Assembly (NCBI GenBank): GCA_043421945.1
Contig: JBHOGO010000013.1
Location: 1-64,000, forward strand
Reading direction: 5' to 3'
From: Thaumasiovibrio sp043421945
GTDB lineage: Bacteria; Pseudomonadota; Gammaproteobacteria; Enterobacterales; Vibrionaceae
Length of the DNA stretch: 64,000 bases
A program made the translations under genes and the position numbers. This document shows positions 26,391 through 34,745 of the stretch, piece by piece. The notes under the pieces were generated by a model. The model was not told the DNA's origin and made no database searches. It was given only the letters and a program-made list of their open reading frames with translations. Each line of letters starts with the position of its first letter. The stretch's first letter is position 1.

Positions 26391-27146
26391 ATGAACAACT
26401 GGATTAAGCGTTCGTTAGCTGTTGCTGCTCTTAGCCTTGCAACAATAACAAGTGCCTACGCTGCAACGGACGTTAAAGTAGGTATGTCTGGACGCTACTT
26501 CCCATTCACTTTCGTGAAGCAGGATGTACTTCAAGGCTTTGAAGTTGATATGTGGGATGAAATAGGTCGCCGCAATGACTATAACGTCGAGTATGTCACC
26601 GCTAACTTCTCAGGTCTGTTTGGTCTATTAGAAACGGGGCGTATTGATACTATCTCTAACCAAATCACCATGACAGAAGCACGTGAAGCCAAATACCTTT
26701 TTGCTGACCCATACGTTGTTGATGGTGCGCAAGTCACGGTTCGTAAAGGCAATAAAGAGATCAATGGCACTGACGACCTAAGCGGTAAAACGGTTGCTGT
26801 TAACCTTGGTTCAAACTTCGAACAGCTGTTGCGCGGGCTACCAAACGCTGACGAAATCAATATTAAGACCTACGATACAGGTATCGAACACGATGTAGCA
26901 CTCGGTCGTGCTGATGCATTCATCATGGATCGTCTCTCTGCACTGCAACTCATTAAAGAGTCTGGTTTACCGCTTCAACTCGCTGGTGACCCATTTGAAA
27001 CCATGCAGGCTGGCTGGCCATTTGTGGATAACGCACGTGGTGTAGAGCTTCAGAGCGAAGTCAATAATGCGATGAAAGCGATGCGCGAAGATGGCACGTT
27101 AACAGAGATTTCGATTAAGTGGTTTGGCGAAGACGTAACACAGTAG
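26391..27146 (+). CDS. Polar amino-acid ABC transporter substrate-binding protein
   Basis: This periplasmic solute-binding protein has 251 residues, a signal peptide (NNWIKRSLAVAALSLA, cleavage near AYA-ATD, about residue 24) and the family-3 binding fold. Motifs include FPFTFVKQDVLQGFEVDMWDE, NQITMTEAREAKYLFADPYV, LSGKTVAVNLGSNFE and GRADAFIMDRLSAL. The arrangement binding protein-permease-ATPase and the permease wording resemble cystine (TcyABC/FliY-YecSC) importers. The true substrate, cystine or another polar amino acid, cannot be set by reading. A hairpin lies between this gene and the permease, as is common after highly expressed binding proteins. Confidence 0.86.
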   Translation: MNNWIKRSLAVAALSLATITSAYAATDVKVGMSGRYFPFTFVKQDVLQGFEVDMWDEIGRRNDYNVEYVTANFSGLFGLLETGRIDTISNQITMTEAREAKYLFADPYVVDGAQVTVRKGNKEINGTDDLSGKTVAVNLGSNFEQLLRGLPNADEINIKTYDTGIEHDVALGRADAFIMDRLSALQLIKESGLPLQLAGDPFETMQAGWPFVDNARGVELQSEVNNAMKAMREDGTLTEISIKWFGEDVTQ

Positions 27147-27196
27147 GCGTCTCTCAACCCCTACCTATCGGCTCGTCATGATAAGTCGGTAAACAC

Positions 27197-27247
27197 CATA
27201 AGATCATCAGATTTGTAGACATCTCTCTGCATCCTGATGATTTTATG
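27197..27247 (+). other. Intergenic hairpin between binding protein and permease
   Basis: CATAAGATCATCAG (27197-27210) and CTGATGATTTTATG (27234-27247) pair over 14 positions with one mismatch around a 23-base loop. There is no T run, so it is more likely to protect the 3' end of the binding-protein message or cause partial termination, giving unequal expression of the transporter subunits. Confidence 0.6.
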
Positions 27248-27307
27248 CTTTAAGCAACAACACTACACCAAGTAAGCATTCACTTACTTTAATAGATAGG
27301 TAACTCA

Positions 27308-27979
27308 ATGGGTTTTGACTTCAATTACATGCTGGGACTCATCCCACTCTTACTTCAATATCTCTCGACGACAATGGAAATGGCTCTCTGGGGTCTGCTT
27401 TTTTCCCTCAGCCTTGCCGTGTGCTTAGCCGTCGTCCGTGTCTATCGTTTCTGGGGACTTAATGCCCTAACCCAGCTCTATATTAGCTTTTTCCGTGGCA
27501 CACCTCTGCTTGTCCAACTCTTTCTGCTCTACTACGGATTACCACAAGTCGCACCTATCTTTATTGGGATGGATGCATTTACCGCAGCCGTTATCGGCCT
27601 AACACTTCACTTTGCGGCGTATATGGCCGAAAGTATCCGTGCTGCCATCATCAGCGTTGATCGGAGCCAGCGTGAGGCCGCTCTATCCATTGGGATGACA
27701 GAATCCCAAGCTATGCGTCGTATTATCTTGCCTCAAGCAGCGCGAATTGCACTACCTTCACTGATGAACTACTTCATCGATATGATTAAATCAACGTCCC
27801 TCGCCTTCACACTAGGTGTTGCCGAAATCATGGCTCAAGCGCAGATGGAAGCCTCTTCGAGTTTTAAATTTTTCGAAGCGTTTCTCGCCGTCGCACTCAT
27901 CTATTGGGGAGTCGTCATCGTCTTAACCCGCATTCAAACATGGGCAGAAACCAAATTAAACAAGGCTTACCTACGATGA
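27308..27979 (+). CDS. Polar amino-acid ABC transporter permease
   Basis: The product is a 223-residue HisMQ-type inner-membrane permease with about five hydrophobic segments. The conserved N-terminal stretch is YISFFRGTPLLVQLFLLYYG. The EAA loop that contacts the ATPase is seen at EAALSIGMTESQAMRRIILP. It overlaps the ATPase gene by 4 bases (ATGA), so the two are translationally coupled. The sequence is reminiscent of TcyB/YecS cystine permeases. Confidence 0.9.
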   Translation: MGFDFNYMLGLIPLLLQYLSTTMEMALWGLLFSLSLAVCLAVVRVYRFWGLNALTQLYISFFRGTPLLVQLFLLYYGLPQVAPIFIGMDAFTAAVIGLTLHFAAYMAESIRAAIISVDRSQREAALSIGMTESQAMRRIILPQAARIALPSLMNYFIDMIKSTSLAFTLGVAEIMAQAQMEASSSFKFFEAFLAVALIYWGVVIVLTRIQTWAETKLNKAYLR

Positions 27980-28713
27980 TAAAACTCGACAAAATAACCA
28001 AACAATTCGATGGCAACACCGTTTTTTCGGATGTTGACATACACATTGAACAAGGTGAAATCGTCGTCGTTATTGGGCCATCAGGCACCGGAAAGTCGAC
28101 ATTACTACGCTGCATCAATTTCCTTGAGCACGCCAATGCGGGTCACATTGAAATTGATGATGTCCGTGTTGATGCGCAAAATGCCAGTAAGAGTGATATT
28201 TTGGCCCTACGCCGAAAAACAGGGTTTGTTTTCCAAAATTACGCCCTATTTGCCCATAAAACCGCAGCAGAAAACATTGCAGAAGGGCTTATTACAGTCA
28301 GAGGCTGGTCTAAAAGCGAGGCAATGAACAAAGCGGCCAGCTTGTTAACAGAGATCGGACTAGGTGATAAAGCCGATAGCTACCCTGCCTCACTCTCTGG
28401 TGGCCAGCAACAGCGCGTTGGGATAGGAAGAGCAATGGCATTAGAGCCTGAACTGCTGTTATTTGATGAACCGACTTCCGCACTGGACCCTGAATGGGTA
28501 GGTGAAGTCTTGCAGCTAATGAAAAAACTCGCCGCTGCTCGTCAAACAATGCTGGTAGTCACCCATGAAATGCAATTTGCCAAAGAGGTTGCCGATCGCG
28601 TGATCTTTATGGCTGATGGAGGAATTGTTGAACAAGGTAAGCCTGATCAGTTGTTCAATAACCCACAAGATCCCCGTTTACAGCGCTTCTTGCGCCAAGT
28701 AGGGATCGCATAA
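27976..28713 (+). CDS. Polar amino-acid ABC transporter ATP-binding protein
   Basis: This 245-residue ATPase energises the importer. It has Walker A GPSGTGKST (about residues 35-43), Q-loop FQNYALFAHKTAAEN, signature LSGGQQQRVGIGRAM, Walker B LLLFDEPTSALDPE and the switch histidine in VVTHEMQFAKEVAD. The start at ATG 27976 (MIKLDKITKQF) overlaps the permease stop as ATGA; an earlier in-frame start inside the permease is rejected. It is the last gene of the transporter set, ahead of the rpmH promoters. Confidence 0.92.
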   Translation: MIKLDKITKQFDGNTVFSDVDIHIEQGEIVVVIGPSGTGKSTLLRCINFLEHANAGHIEIDDVRVDAQNASKSDILALRRKTGFVFQNYALFAHKTAAENIAEGLITVRGWSKSEAMNKAASLLTEIGLGDKADSYPASLSGGQQQRVGIGRAMALEPELLLFDEPTSALDPEWVGEVLQLMKKLAAARQTMLVVTHEMQFAKEVADRVIFMADGGIVEQGKPDQLFNNPQDPRLQRFLRQVGIA

Positions 28714-28729
28714 GATCGTCGCTTTGATC

Positions 28730-28757
28730 TTGCATCACGCAAAATGCGACGTATAAT
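28730..28757 (+). promoter_or_regulatory. rpmH-rnpA promoter P1
   Basis: TTGCAT (28730-28735), 16 bases and a perfect TATAAT (28752-28757) lie about 150 bases upstream of rpmH, just after the ABC ATPase stop. Confidence 0.6.
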
Positions 28758-28790
28758 TCGCCTCCCAGTATAATGAATGCGCATCAATCA

Positions 28791-28819
28791 TTGACTCTTC
28801 GTTGACCAATGATTACAAT
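28791..28819 (+). promoter_or_regulatory. rpmH-rnpA promoter P2
   Basis: TTGACT (28791-28796), a 17-base spacer and TACAAT (28814-28819) form a second promoter about 90 bases before rpmH. Multiple promoters upstream of rpmH are also known in E. coli. Confidence 0.6.
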
Positions 28820-28910
28820 TCCGCCTCTTTTGAGATGCGGTAATCGGTGTTCATCATCTTACCGGGTATCAAAACTTAAAAACTGATCAGTAATTTTTTA
28901 AGGTACAACC

Positions 28911-29045
28911 ATGAAACGCACTTTCCAACCTTCAGTTCTTAAGCGCAAGCGCTCACACGGTTTCCGTGCTCGCATGGCAACTAAGAACGGTCGTAAATTG
29001 ATTAACGCACGTCGTGCGAAAGGTCGTAAGCGTCTAGCTTGCTAA
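28911..29045 (+). CDS. rpmH: 50S ribosomal protein L34
   Basis: L34 is a very small, basic large-subunit protein. The 44-residue product starts MKRTFQPSVLKRKRSHGFRA and contains RMATKNGRKLINARRAKGRK, essentially the universal L34 sequence. A TTAAGG ribosome-binding site lies upstream. rnpA begins 18 bases after its stop, so the classic rpmH-rnpA pairing is kept. Confidence 0.97.
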   Translation: MKRTFQPSVLKRKRSHGFRARMATKNGRKLINARRAKGRKRLAC

Positions 29046-29063
29046 TAATCCCTAAGATTATTT

Positions 29064-29420
29064 GTGAGTAAGTTCGCTTTCCGTCGGGAGTTACGTCTGT
29101 TAACTCCCGAACATTACCGACACGTTTTCCAGCAGGCTCAACGTGCAGGCTCCCCCCACTTAACTATTCTGGCTCGTGACAATAACCTTGGACATCCCCG
29201 TCTTGGTTTAGCTGTGCCTAAAAAGCAAATCAAAACCGCCGTAGACCGTAATCGATTTAAACGCGTTGTTCGCGATGACTTCCGTTTACGCCAAGACAAA
29301 CTTCCCTCTAAAGACTTTGTTGTGATTGCCAAAAAGAGTGCTAACGAGCTCAGCAATGACGAACTGAATAAAGTGTTACAGAAATTATGGCATCGCCTAT
29401 CTCGCCCCTCGCGTGGCTAA
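29064..29420 (+). CDS. rnpA: Ribonuclease P protein component
   Basis: RnpA is the protein cofactor of RNase P, which matures tRNA 5' ends. The 118-residue product begins at a GTG codon (MSKFAFRRELRLLTPEHYRH). It has the family core LGLAVPKKQIKTAVDRNRFK followed by RVVRDDFRLRQ, the RNR motif that contacts the RNA subunit. Its last 34 bases overlap the start of yidD. Confidence 0.95.
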   Translation: MSKFAFRRELRLLTPEHYRHVFQQAQRAGSPHLTILARDNNLGHPRLGLAVPKKQIKTAVDRNRFKRVVRDDFRLRQDKLPSKDFVVIAKKSANELSNDELNKVLQKLWHRLSRPSRG

Positions 29421-29641
29421 TTTTAGGCATAGTGCGCTTTTACCAGCTCGCTATTAGCCCCTTACTTGGGCCGCGTTGTCGCTTCCATCCAACCTGTTCT
29501 CAGTATGCAATTGAAGCAATAAAATTGCATGGAGGGATAAAAGGTTGTTGGTTAGCGGCGAAACGTCTATTAAGATGTCATCCTTTAAGCGACGGGGGTT
29601 TTGATCCCGTTCCGCCAATCAAGCAAAAAGACAGAGACTAA
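29387..29641 (+). CDS. yidD: Membrane protein insertion efficiency factor YidD
   Basis: YidD is a small membrane-associated protein that assists YidC/Sec-dependent insertion of inner-membrane proteins. The 84-residue product has the family core YQLAISPLLGPRCRFHPTCS followed by QYAIEAIKLHG, and CHPLSDGGFDPVPP near the end. The ATG overlaps rnpA by 34 bases in another frame, as in many gamma-proteobacteria. It ends 5 bases before yidC. Confidence 0.94.
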   Translation: MASPISPLAWLILGIVRFYQLAISPLLGPRCRFHPTCSQYAIEAIKLHGGIKGCWLAAKRLLRCHPLSDGGFDPVPPIKQKDRD

Positions 29642-29646
29642 TAACG

Positions 29647-31257
29647 ATGGATTCCCAACGCAATATTCTGTTGATTGCCCTACTGTTTGTCTCGTTCCTG
29701 TTATTTCAACAATGGAACGTTGACAACAACCCTCAACCGCAGGGCGTAGCGCAAACACAAACCAGTGGTGATGTGCCAACACAAGGCAGTGATGCCAGTT
29801 TGACTGCTGATGGTGAGGTTTCAAACCAACTCATCAAACTCTCTACCGATGTTCTTGATCTTACCGTTGATACTTTAGGTGGTGATATCATCGCAGCTGA
29901 CTTGCTTCAGTACGATGCTGAACTCGATTCAGAAGACCCGTTCGTTTTACTACATAACTCTCCATCACAAAGCTTTGTTGCACAGAGTGGCCTTATTGGC
30001 AGTCACGGTATTGATACCAATACTGGTCGTGCACAATTCAATATTGAAGGTGAGAACTTCGTACTGGCAGAAGGCCAAGACGAACTACGTGTACCAATGA
30101 CCGTTATTCAAAACGGTATTACCTACACGAAGACATTCATTCTTACTCGCGGTAGCTACGCAGTTGATGTTGAATACTCAATCAACAACCAATCTGACCA
30201 AGTTGCTAACGTGCAGATGTATGCTCAACTACGCCAAAACTTGATGGATGATGGCGGTAGCCTAACCATGCCAACATACCGTGGCGCGGCATACTCTAGC
30301 GATGATACCAAGTACAAGAAATACAGCTTTGACGATATGGAAAAGCGTAACTTGAACATGACGATCACTGAAGGTTGGGCAGCAATGCTTCAACACTACT
30401 TCACCGTCGCTTGGATCCCTCGTGCTCAAGATAGCTCAAACCTATTCACACGTGTTTCAGGTGACCAAGGTTACATCGGTGTTCGCATGCCTTCGACAAG
30501 TATCTCTCCAGGTACTGAAGCAAGCATGACAGCAACGCTATGGGCTGGTCCTAAGCTTCAAAATGAGATGAAAGCCACGGCGAACAACCTTGACCTAACC
30601 GTTGATTACGGTTGGCTATGGTTCCTTGCAAGCCCTATCCACAAACTACTTTCCTTCATTCAAGGTATCGTAGTGAACTGGGGTCTTGCTATCATCGTAC
30701 TAACGTTCATCATCCGTGGTGGTATGTACCCGCTAACAAAAGCGCAGTACACCTCTATGGCGAAAATGCGTATGCTACAGCCGAAACTTGCTGAGATGCG
30801 TGAGCGCTTCGGTGATGACCGTCAGCGTATGAGCCAAGCAATGATGGAGCTATACAAAGAAGAAAAAGTAAACCCACTTGGTGGCTGTTTACCTATCCTT
30901 CTTCAAATGCCAATCTTCATTGCTTTCTACTGGTCATTGATGGAATCAGTACAGCTACGTCACGCGCCATTCTTCTTATGGATTAACGACCTGTCAGCAC
31001 AAGACCCATACTACGTCTTGCCGCTACTAATGGGTGCGTCAATGTTCATGATCCAGAAGATGAGCCCATCGACGGTCACTGATCCTATGCAACAGAAGAT
31101 CATGACGTTCATGCCTGTCATGTTTACGTTCTTCTTCCTGTTCTTCCCATCAGGCCTTGTACTTTACTGGTTAACGTCAAACATCGTGACGCTTATCCAA
31201 CAGACACTAATCTACCGTGCCCTTGAAAAGAAAGGTCTGCACAGCAGTAAAAAATAG
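29647..31257 (+). CDS. yidC: Membrane protein insertase YidC
   Basis: YidC inserts and folds inner-membrane proteins, alone or with SecYEG; F-ATPase subunits c and a, encoded downstream in this window, are known clients in E. coli. The 536 residues include the N-terminal membrane anchor (NILLIALLFVSFLLFQQW) and a large periplasmic beta domain to about residue 330. The conserved C-terminal core contains TFIIRGGMYPLTKAQYTSMA with the functional arginine, NPLGGCLPILLQMPIFIAFY and FMPVMFTFFFLFFPSGLVLYW. A strong terminator follows. Confidence 0.97.
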   Translation: MDSQRNILLIALLFVSFLLFQQWNVDNNPQPQGVAQTQTSGDVPTQGSDASLTADGEVSNQLIKLSTDVLDLTVDTLGGDIIAADLLQYDAELDSEDPFVLLHNSPSQSFVAQSGLIGSHGIDTNTGRAQFNIEGENFVLAEGQDELRVPMTVIQNGITYTKTFILTRGSYAVDVEYSINNQSDQVANVQMYAQLRQNLMDDGGSLTMPTYRGAAYSSDDTKYKKYSFDDMEKRNLNMTITEGWAAMLQHYFTVAWIPRAQDSSNLFTRVSGDQGYIGVRMPSTSISPGTEASMTATLWAGPKLQNEMKATANNLDLTVDYGWLWFLASPIHKLLSFIQGIVVNWGLAIIVLTFIIRGGMYPLTKAQYTSMAKMRMLQPKLAEMRERFGDDRQRMSQAMMELYKEEKVNPLGGCLPILLQMPIFIAFYWSLMESVQLRHAPFFLWINDLSAQDPYYVLPLLMGASMFMIQKMSPSTVTDPMQQKIMTFMPVMFTFFFLFFPSGLVLYWLTSNIVTLIQQTLIYRALEKKGLHSSKK

Positions 31258-31272
31258 TTTCTGACTAAAGCA

Positions 31273-31302
31273 TAAAAAAAGGCGGCCCTGGCCGCCTTTT
31301 TT
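31273..31302 (+). terminator. rpmH-yidC operon terminator
   Basis: GGCGGC and GCCGCC form a perfect stem with a short CCTG loop, preceded by A7 and followed by T6. It lies about 20 bases after the yidC stop. Confidence 0.92.
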
Positions 31303-31374
31303 ATTGATACTATTTCTACATCAACGACACTTACCTTAAGTGCTCGTCTGCCCCAAGAACAAGTGGATACCTTT

Positions 31375-32748
31375 ATGACAAACCCTGCCATCGATACTAT
31401 CGTTGCTCAAGCTACACCACCAGGTCGTGGTGGCGTTGGAATTATTCGTGTTTCAGGCCCCCTCGCTACCTCCGTGGCAACTGCCATTACTGGAGGAAAG
31501 TCGCTGCGGACTCGCTACGCAGAATACTTGCCATTCAAATCGGATGACGGCACGACCCTCGACCAAGGCATCGCACTCTTTTTTAAAGGTCCGCATTCGT
31601 TCACAGGCGAAGATGTTCTTGAACTACAAGGGCATGGCGGTCCAGTCGTTATGGACATGCTGATAAAACGCATCTTAGATCTACCCGGTTTAAGAACGGC
31701 ACGGCCAGGCGAGTTCTCAGAACGCGCATTTATGAACGATAAGCTCGATCTCGCGCAAGCAGAGGCGATTGCAGACCTTATTGATGCAAGTAGTGAAGAA
31801 GCGGCTAAATCCGCTCTCAACTCCTTACAGGGCGCTTTTTCAAAAGAGATTCACGCGCTGGTGGAACAACTTATCCACTTGCGTATTTACGTTGAGGCGG
31901 CGATTGATTTTCCAGAAGAAGAGATCGACTTCCTTTCTGATGGCAAAGTGAGTAACGACTTACAAACGATCATTGATCAGCTCAATCAAGTTCAACGCGC
32001 AGCGAATCAAGGTTCCATCATGCGTGAAGGAATGAAGGTTGTGATTGCTGGTCGTCCTAATGCCGGTAAATCAAGCTTACTCAATGCCCTTTCAGGCAAA
32101 GATAGCGCCATTGTGACCGATATTGCAGGAACGACCCGAGACGTGCTGCGAGAGCACATCCATATTGACGGTATGCCTTTACACATCATCGACACAGCAG
32201 GCCTACGTGAGGCCTCAGATGAAGTTGAGCGTATTGGTATTGAGCGCGCTTGGGAAGAGATAGAGCAAGCAGACCGTGTGCTGTTTATGGTGGATGGCAC
32301 AACAACTGATGCAACCGATCCTAAACAGATTTGGCCTGATTTTATTGACCGACTACCCGCTGATATCGGCATGACAGTCATCCGCAATAAGGCAGAAATT
32401 ACTGGCGAAGACATTGGTATTTGCCATGCCAGCAATCCAACACTAATCCGCCTCTCAGCACGTACTGGCGAAGGCGTTCCAGCGCTACAAGCACACCTAA
32501 AAGAGTGCATGGGCTTCACAGGGACGACGGAAGGTGGCTTTATGGCACGACGCCGACATCTTGATGCCTTGGCAAAAGCCGCAGAGCACTTGGATACGGG
32601 TCAGCAGCAGCTGGAAGGTTATATGGCTGGCGAAATACTTGCTGAAGAACTGCGAATCGCACAGCAACACTTGAGTGAGATTACCGGCGAATTCAGCTCT
32701 GACGACCTTCTAGGACGTATATTTACTTCATTCTGTATTGGTAAGTAA
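31375..32748 (+). CDS. mnmE: tRNA modification GTPase MnmE
   Basis: MnmE, with MnmG (encoded at 34.9 kb), adds the 5-carboxymethylaminomethyl or aminomethyl group to wobble U34 of certain tRNAs. The 457-residue product has the tetrahydrofolate-binding N-domain (DTIVAQATPPGRGGVGIIRV) and a G domain inserted in helices: GRPNAGKSS (P-loop), DTAGLRE and NKAE. It ends in the essential FCIGK tail. ATG 31375 is preferred over GTG 31363 because the product then begins like E. coli MnmE and has GGAT upstream. Confidence 0.96.
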   Translation: MTNPAIDTIVAQATPPGRGGVGIIRVSGPLATSVATAITGGKSLRTRYAEYLPFKSDDGTTLDQGIALFFKGPHSFTGEDVLELQGHGGPVVMDMLIKRILDLPGLRTARPGEFSERAFMNDKLDLAQAEAIADLIDASSEEAAKSALNSLQGAFSKEIHALVEQLIHLRIYVEAAIDFPEEEIDFLSDGKVSNDLQTIIDQLNQVQRAANQGSIMREGMKVVIAGRPNAGKSSLLNALSGKDSAIVTDIAGTTRDVLREHIHIDGMPLHIIDTAGLREASDEVERIGIERAWEEIEQADRVLFMVDGTTTDATDPKQIWPDFIDRLPADIGMTVIRNKAEITGEDIGICHASNPTLIRLSARTGEGVPALQAHLKECMGFTGTTEGGFMARRRHLDALAKAAEHLDTGQQQLEGYMAGEILAEELRIAQQHLSEITGEFSSDDLLGRIFTSFCIGK

Positions 32749-32758
32749 AAAGTCACTT

Positions 32759-32790
32759 CTGTGCCCTCACTATCCATTGAGAGGGCACAG
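32759..32790. terminator. Strong hairpin between mnmE and the unknown gene pair
   Basis: CTGTGCCCTC (32759-32768) and GAGGGCACAG (32781-32790) form a perfect 10-bp stem with a 12-base loop. On the minus strand a short T5 run follows 7 bases later; on the plus strand there is none. It sits between convergent mnmE and the unknown cassette and probably insulates both. Confidence 0.6.
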
Positions 32791-32824
32791 ACTGACAATT
32801 GACAAGTCATACGCACATTCAAGG

Positions 32825-33283
32825 TTACATGCCTAAAAATGCTTCTGAAAACTCATCTGGGCACTGTGCGCTATCCAAAAACTCATCTTCCTCACCCAAA
32901 TAATATATGTACATCTCATTAATTTTAGGCGTGCTATGAATTTCTTTGTAGTGATATAGTAACGTTACCCTCGAAGCATCAGGTAAAAAGCCATTTATCG
33001 TCAAACACCCATCATCTTTACTTTTACGTACCTCGTCATAGGTACTGTAAATATTCTTCAAGTGTAAATGATATAACAATAAATCAACACTATACTCGTC
33101 ATCCAATTCAATCTCAGCCAAGACATCATCAGTAAGGAACATAGGAGCCTTCGTTGCTATATTCGATGTATCAACGCTAGATATGAATTTGATATGTTGG
33201 CTCTCAATAAGGCTGACATCTTGCACATTCGCAAAAGCCGAAAAAATGAGAATATGGAAAGGTATTATCAATAGAAGCTTCAT
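32825..33283 (-). CDS. Unknown secreted protein (second gene of cassette)
   Basis: I do not recognise this 152-residue protein. It begins with a clear Sec signal peptide (MKLLLIIPFHILIFSAFA, cleavage near residue 18). No lipobox cysteine and no later membrane segment are present. The mature part is acidic (LAEIELDDEYSVDLLLYHLH; GEEDEFLDSAQCPDEF) with two cysteines (GCLTINGF and AQCPDEF) that could form a disulfide in the periplasm. Its ATG overlaps the stop of the preceding gene by one base (TAATG), so translation is coupled. The pair is absent, as far as I recall, from the mnmE-mioC interval of E. coli and V. cholerae. An immunity or inhibitor role is possible but unsupported. Confidence 0.7.
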   Translation of the reverse strand: MKLLLIIPFHILIFSAFANVQDVSLIESQHIKFISSVDTSNIATKAPMFLTDDVLAEIELDDEYSVDLLLYHLHLKNIYSTYDEVRKSKDDGCLTINGFLPDASRVTLLYHYKEIHSTPKINEMYIYYLGEEDEFLDSAQCPDEFSEAFLGM

Positions 33284-33711
33284 TATAGCGCACCGACTTT
33301 TTTAAGCTGCTCTTCTATAAACTTTCCCCTATCACGTCTAAGTCGCGCTGTCTTGCATAAAAGGCTTTCGCAAATATCTAAAAATTTAATGATATTAAAC
33401 CCACCATTAACCCCAATAGTTGTCCAACCAAAACTCATTTCACCTTTATAATTAACATCCCCAGTTTCGGTAATATGCCCAGAAACATTAAGCATTTTAA
33501 ATTTTGCACCGAGCTCTAGATGATCGCCAATATTGACCATAATATATTTGCCATAGCCAGATAGTTTTGCTTTACCATTTTGATCGACAGAAACTTTAAA
33601 ATCGCCTGATTTTGCAAAGATTTCAGCTGAAAGTCCTTTATTCTCATGATACGAAAGCTCAATAACCTTAAGGATAGTAACCTTAACTTCTTTCTGTGAT
33701 GGCGTAGACAT
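33283..33711 (-). CDS. Unknown cytoplasmic protein (first gene of cassette)
   Basis: This 142-residue protein is not recognised. The start at 33711 is set by AGGAGA 7 bases upstream; an upstream in-frame start would add 13 residues. It has no signal peptide. The middle (about residues 35-105) reads as repeated short beta strands with glycine turns (KAKLSGYGKYIMVNIGDHLE; VSGHITETGDVNYKGEMSFG). The end is a basic helix (ARLRRDRGKFIEEQLKKVGAL) after two nearby cysteines (CESLLC). Base composition is clearly more A/T-rich than mnmE, suggesting acquisition by transfer. It is coupled to the secreted-protein gene downstream. Confidence 0.7.
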   Translation of the reverse strand: MSTPSQKEVKVTILKVIELSYHENKGLSAEIFAKSGDFKVSVDQNGKAKLSGYGKYIMVNIGDHLELGAKFKMLNVSGHITETGDVNYKGEMSFGWTTIGVNGGFNIIKFLDICESLLCKTARLRRDRGKFIEEQLKKVGAL

Positions 33712-34063
33712 TAGTGTTCTCCTGACGAAAAACAACGATTCTACTAACAAGATTTACAGCTTCTATGTATCAATAAATCAATGCGAGGTAGAGCAAACTA
33801 TGATGCTGCACGAAGAAAATCGTTACTAACATTTCACAACATTATTCACATTAAGAGTCGCTATATGTGCTTAGCGATCACTCATTACTAACGTACTCTC
33901 AAAGAACGCCGTAAATAACACTTCATCAATTAGAAATCGTTCATAGTGCCCTGTACAGCACAACTGCCTCTCACTCCTCATCAATTTCCCACATAGTTTG
34001 TCTCTGTTTGTTGCCTGACAATTGCGTACAATACGCAAAACACTCTGATATATAAGGATCATT
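33712..34063. other. Region upstream of mioC with a DnaA box
   Basis: About 350 bases, A/T-rich, with no credible gene. A DnaA box TTATTCACA lies at 33842-33850, about 215 bases before mioC. The E. coli mioC promoter also carries a DnaA box, and DnaA represses that transcription into oriC. No definite -35/-10 pair was chosen for mioC. Confidence 0.55.
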
Positions 34064-34507
34064 ATGTCTCACGTTCACCTTATCACTGGCAGCACACTCG
34101 GTGGTGCTGAATACGTTGCCGATCACATTAGCGATCATCTCAATGATCAAGGCATTACCACCACTATCCACAACGAGGCTGATCTTTCTCTACTGGATCC
34201 TAAGCAACCTTGGCTTATCGTTTGTTCAACGCATGGTGCCGGAGAGCTCCCTGATAACATCCAAACCTTCCACAATCAGCTCCAAACGGCGACCGATTTA
34301 TCAATGGTTAAATATGCCATTGTTGGATTGGGAGACAGCAGTTATGACACCTTCTGTGCAGCTGCTCAGCAACTGGATGACACCCTATCACAGCAAAAAG
34401 CACAGCGTATTTGCCCTACTTTTACCATTGATGTTAGCCAACACCCTGTTCCGGAAGAAGCGACAGAAATATGGTTATCCACTTTTCAGACTTTGCTATG
34501 TGAATAA
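34064..34507 (+). CDS. mioC: FMN-binding protein MioC
   Basis: MioC is a small flavodoxin; in E. coli it supports biotin synthase activity in vitro and its transcription runs into oriC. The 147 residues show the FMN phosphate loop GSTLGGAEY (about residues 8-16), CSTHGAGELPDN and the flavin-ring region GLGDSSYDTFCAAAQQLD. It directly precedes oriC and points towards it, as in E. coli. The start at 34064 is close to a TAAGGA ribosome-binding site. Confidence 0.93.
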   Translation: MSHVHLITGSTLGGAEYVADHISDHLNDQGITTTIHNEADLSLLDPKQPWLIVCSTHGAGELPDNIQTFHNQLQTATDLSMVKYAIVGLGDSSYDTFCAAAQQLDDTLSQQKAQRICPTFTIDVSQHPVPEEATEIWLSTFQTLLCE

Positions 34508-34556
34508 CTTTATTCAAAAACCGTAAACTTATCTGTCCACTTTGACCACTTTGACC

Positions 34557-34565
34557 TGTGGATAA
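34557..34565 (-). promoter_or_regulatory. DnaA box (perfect)
   Basis: TTATCCACA on the minus strand, exact consensus, at the mioC side of oriC. It corresponds in position to the R4-side boxes of E. coli. Confidence 0.85.
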
Positions 34566-34630
34566 CTATAGATCTAACCGGTGATCAACCTATAGTTATC
34601 CATTGAATAGCTTTTGGGGATAACATGCCC

Positions 34631-34639
34631 TGTGCATAA
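34631..34639 (-). promoter_or_regulatory. DnaA box (TTATGCACA)
   Basis: TTATGCACA on the minus strand, one of the TTATNCACA family, in the middle of oriC. Confidence 0.75.
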
Positions 34640-34736
34640 GTAGCCATTTTGATCCCAAGCTATACCGAATTAGATCCCTAGTCCCCCACAAGATTTGATC
34701 ATCAATAAACCCATGATCATGTTGATCATTTACCAC

Positions 34737-34745
34737 TTATCCACA
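34737..34745 (+). promoter_or_regulatory. DnaA box (perfect, R1-like)
   Basis: TTATCCACA on the plus strand, exact consensus, lying next to the A/T-rich segment as the R1 box does in E. coli. Confidence 0.88.
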
